Part shown: positions 63,885 through 64,000 of the stretch, in pieces
Layout: each line of letters starts with the position of its first letter
Position numbering within the stretch: the stretch's first letter is position 1
Assembly (NCBI RefSeq): GCF_035083965.1
Contig: NC_089723.1
Coordinates: forward strand, 39,997,193 to 40,061,192
Source of the DNA: Branchiostoma lanceolatum
Taxonomy: Eukaryota > Chordata > Leptocardii > Amphioxiformes > Branchiostomatidae
DNA length: 64,000 bases
Direction: 5' to 3'
The notes under the pieces: generated by a model
What the model saw: the letters and a program-made list of their open reading frames with translations, nothing else
Databases searched by the model: none
What the model was told of the DNA's origin: nothing
Made by a program: the position numbers and the translations under genes

Positions 63885-64000
63885 CGCATCCGCAGCGAAA
63901 TGCATTGTGGGTGATATGTCAAAGGTGAAGGCCCCTAATTTGTAAACAGTTGTTGTCCAGACCATGCCTGTTGCATGTCCAGACGTGTTTTGTTTATGTC
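63885..64000. mobile_element. Palindromic MITE family B, cut by the window end
   Basis: AAGTGCGCATCCGCAGCGAAATGCATTGTGGGT and ATATGTCAAAGGTGAAGGCC match the left end of the elements at 9325 and 9712; TGTCCAGACGTGTTTTG matches 42764-42780. The right end lies outside the window. Confidence 0.6.

Overview
This looks like nuclear genomic DNA of an invertebrate chordate, most likely a cephalochordate (amphioxus, Branchiostoma-like). The evidence is multi-exon genes with short phase-consistent introns, animal-only domain families (Ig, Frizzled CRD, ZU5/UPA/Death), nuclear tRNA genes, tRNA-derived SINEs, many MITE-like palindromes, and an unusual density of minisatellites sitting exactly on splice junctions. 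Species is inferred from memory of such genomes, not proven here.

Layout: (1) 1-5.1 kb is repeat-rich: a 465-bp tandem duplication, a SINE, and a decayed non-LTR retrotransposon inserted in an older repeat. (2) 6644-36999, minus strand: one 27-exon gene whose splice phases close perfectly into a predicted 1229-residue secreted protein, signal peptide-Ig-Fz-[Ig-Ig-Fz]-[Ig-Ig-Fz]-antistasin-like module-unrecognised C-terminal domain. It has no kinase or membrane span. A TATA box lies at 37300-37307 and a 1.6-kb GC-rich minisatellite just upstream. Three tRNA genes (one Glu, two Met in inverted orientation) lie in its introns. (3) 42293-47260, minus: a 7-exon FAD-dependent sarcosine-oxidase-like enzyme, 414 aa, ending in the peroxisomal signal SKL. 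(4) 48641-53163, plus: a 6-exon UDP-glycosyltransferase, 539 aa, divergent from gene 3, with Arg at the usual catalytic His position. (5) 55019-61653, minus: an 11-exon ankyrin-repeat/ZU5/ZU5/UPA/Death-domain protein, 710 aa, with a PIDD-type HFS motif.

The most striking pattern is that 13 tandem arrays or partial duplications in three genes each start at a splice site and repeat a few exon bases, the splice site and some intron, giving from a few to about 50 decoy splice sites beside the real exon. I recall such 'mirage' minisatellites from the amphioxus Adh locus; here they are concentrated to an extreme degree. The second candidate novelty is the triple-Frizzled Ig protein, a plausible soluble Wnt-binding factor or decoy, whose middle Frizzled domain has lost precisely the cysteine pair C1 and C5 that bond each other in this fold.

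Exon boundaries were worked out by hand from GT/AG sites, reading phase and domain continuity. No alignment or transcript data were available.
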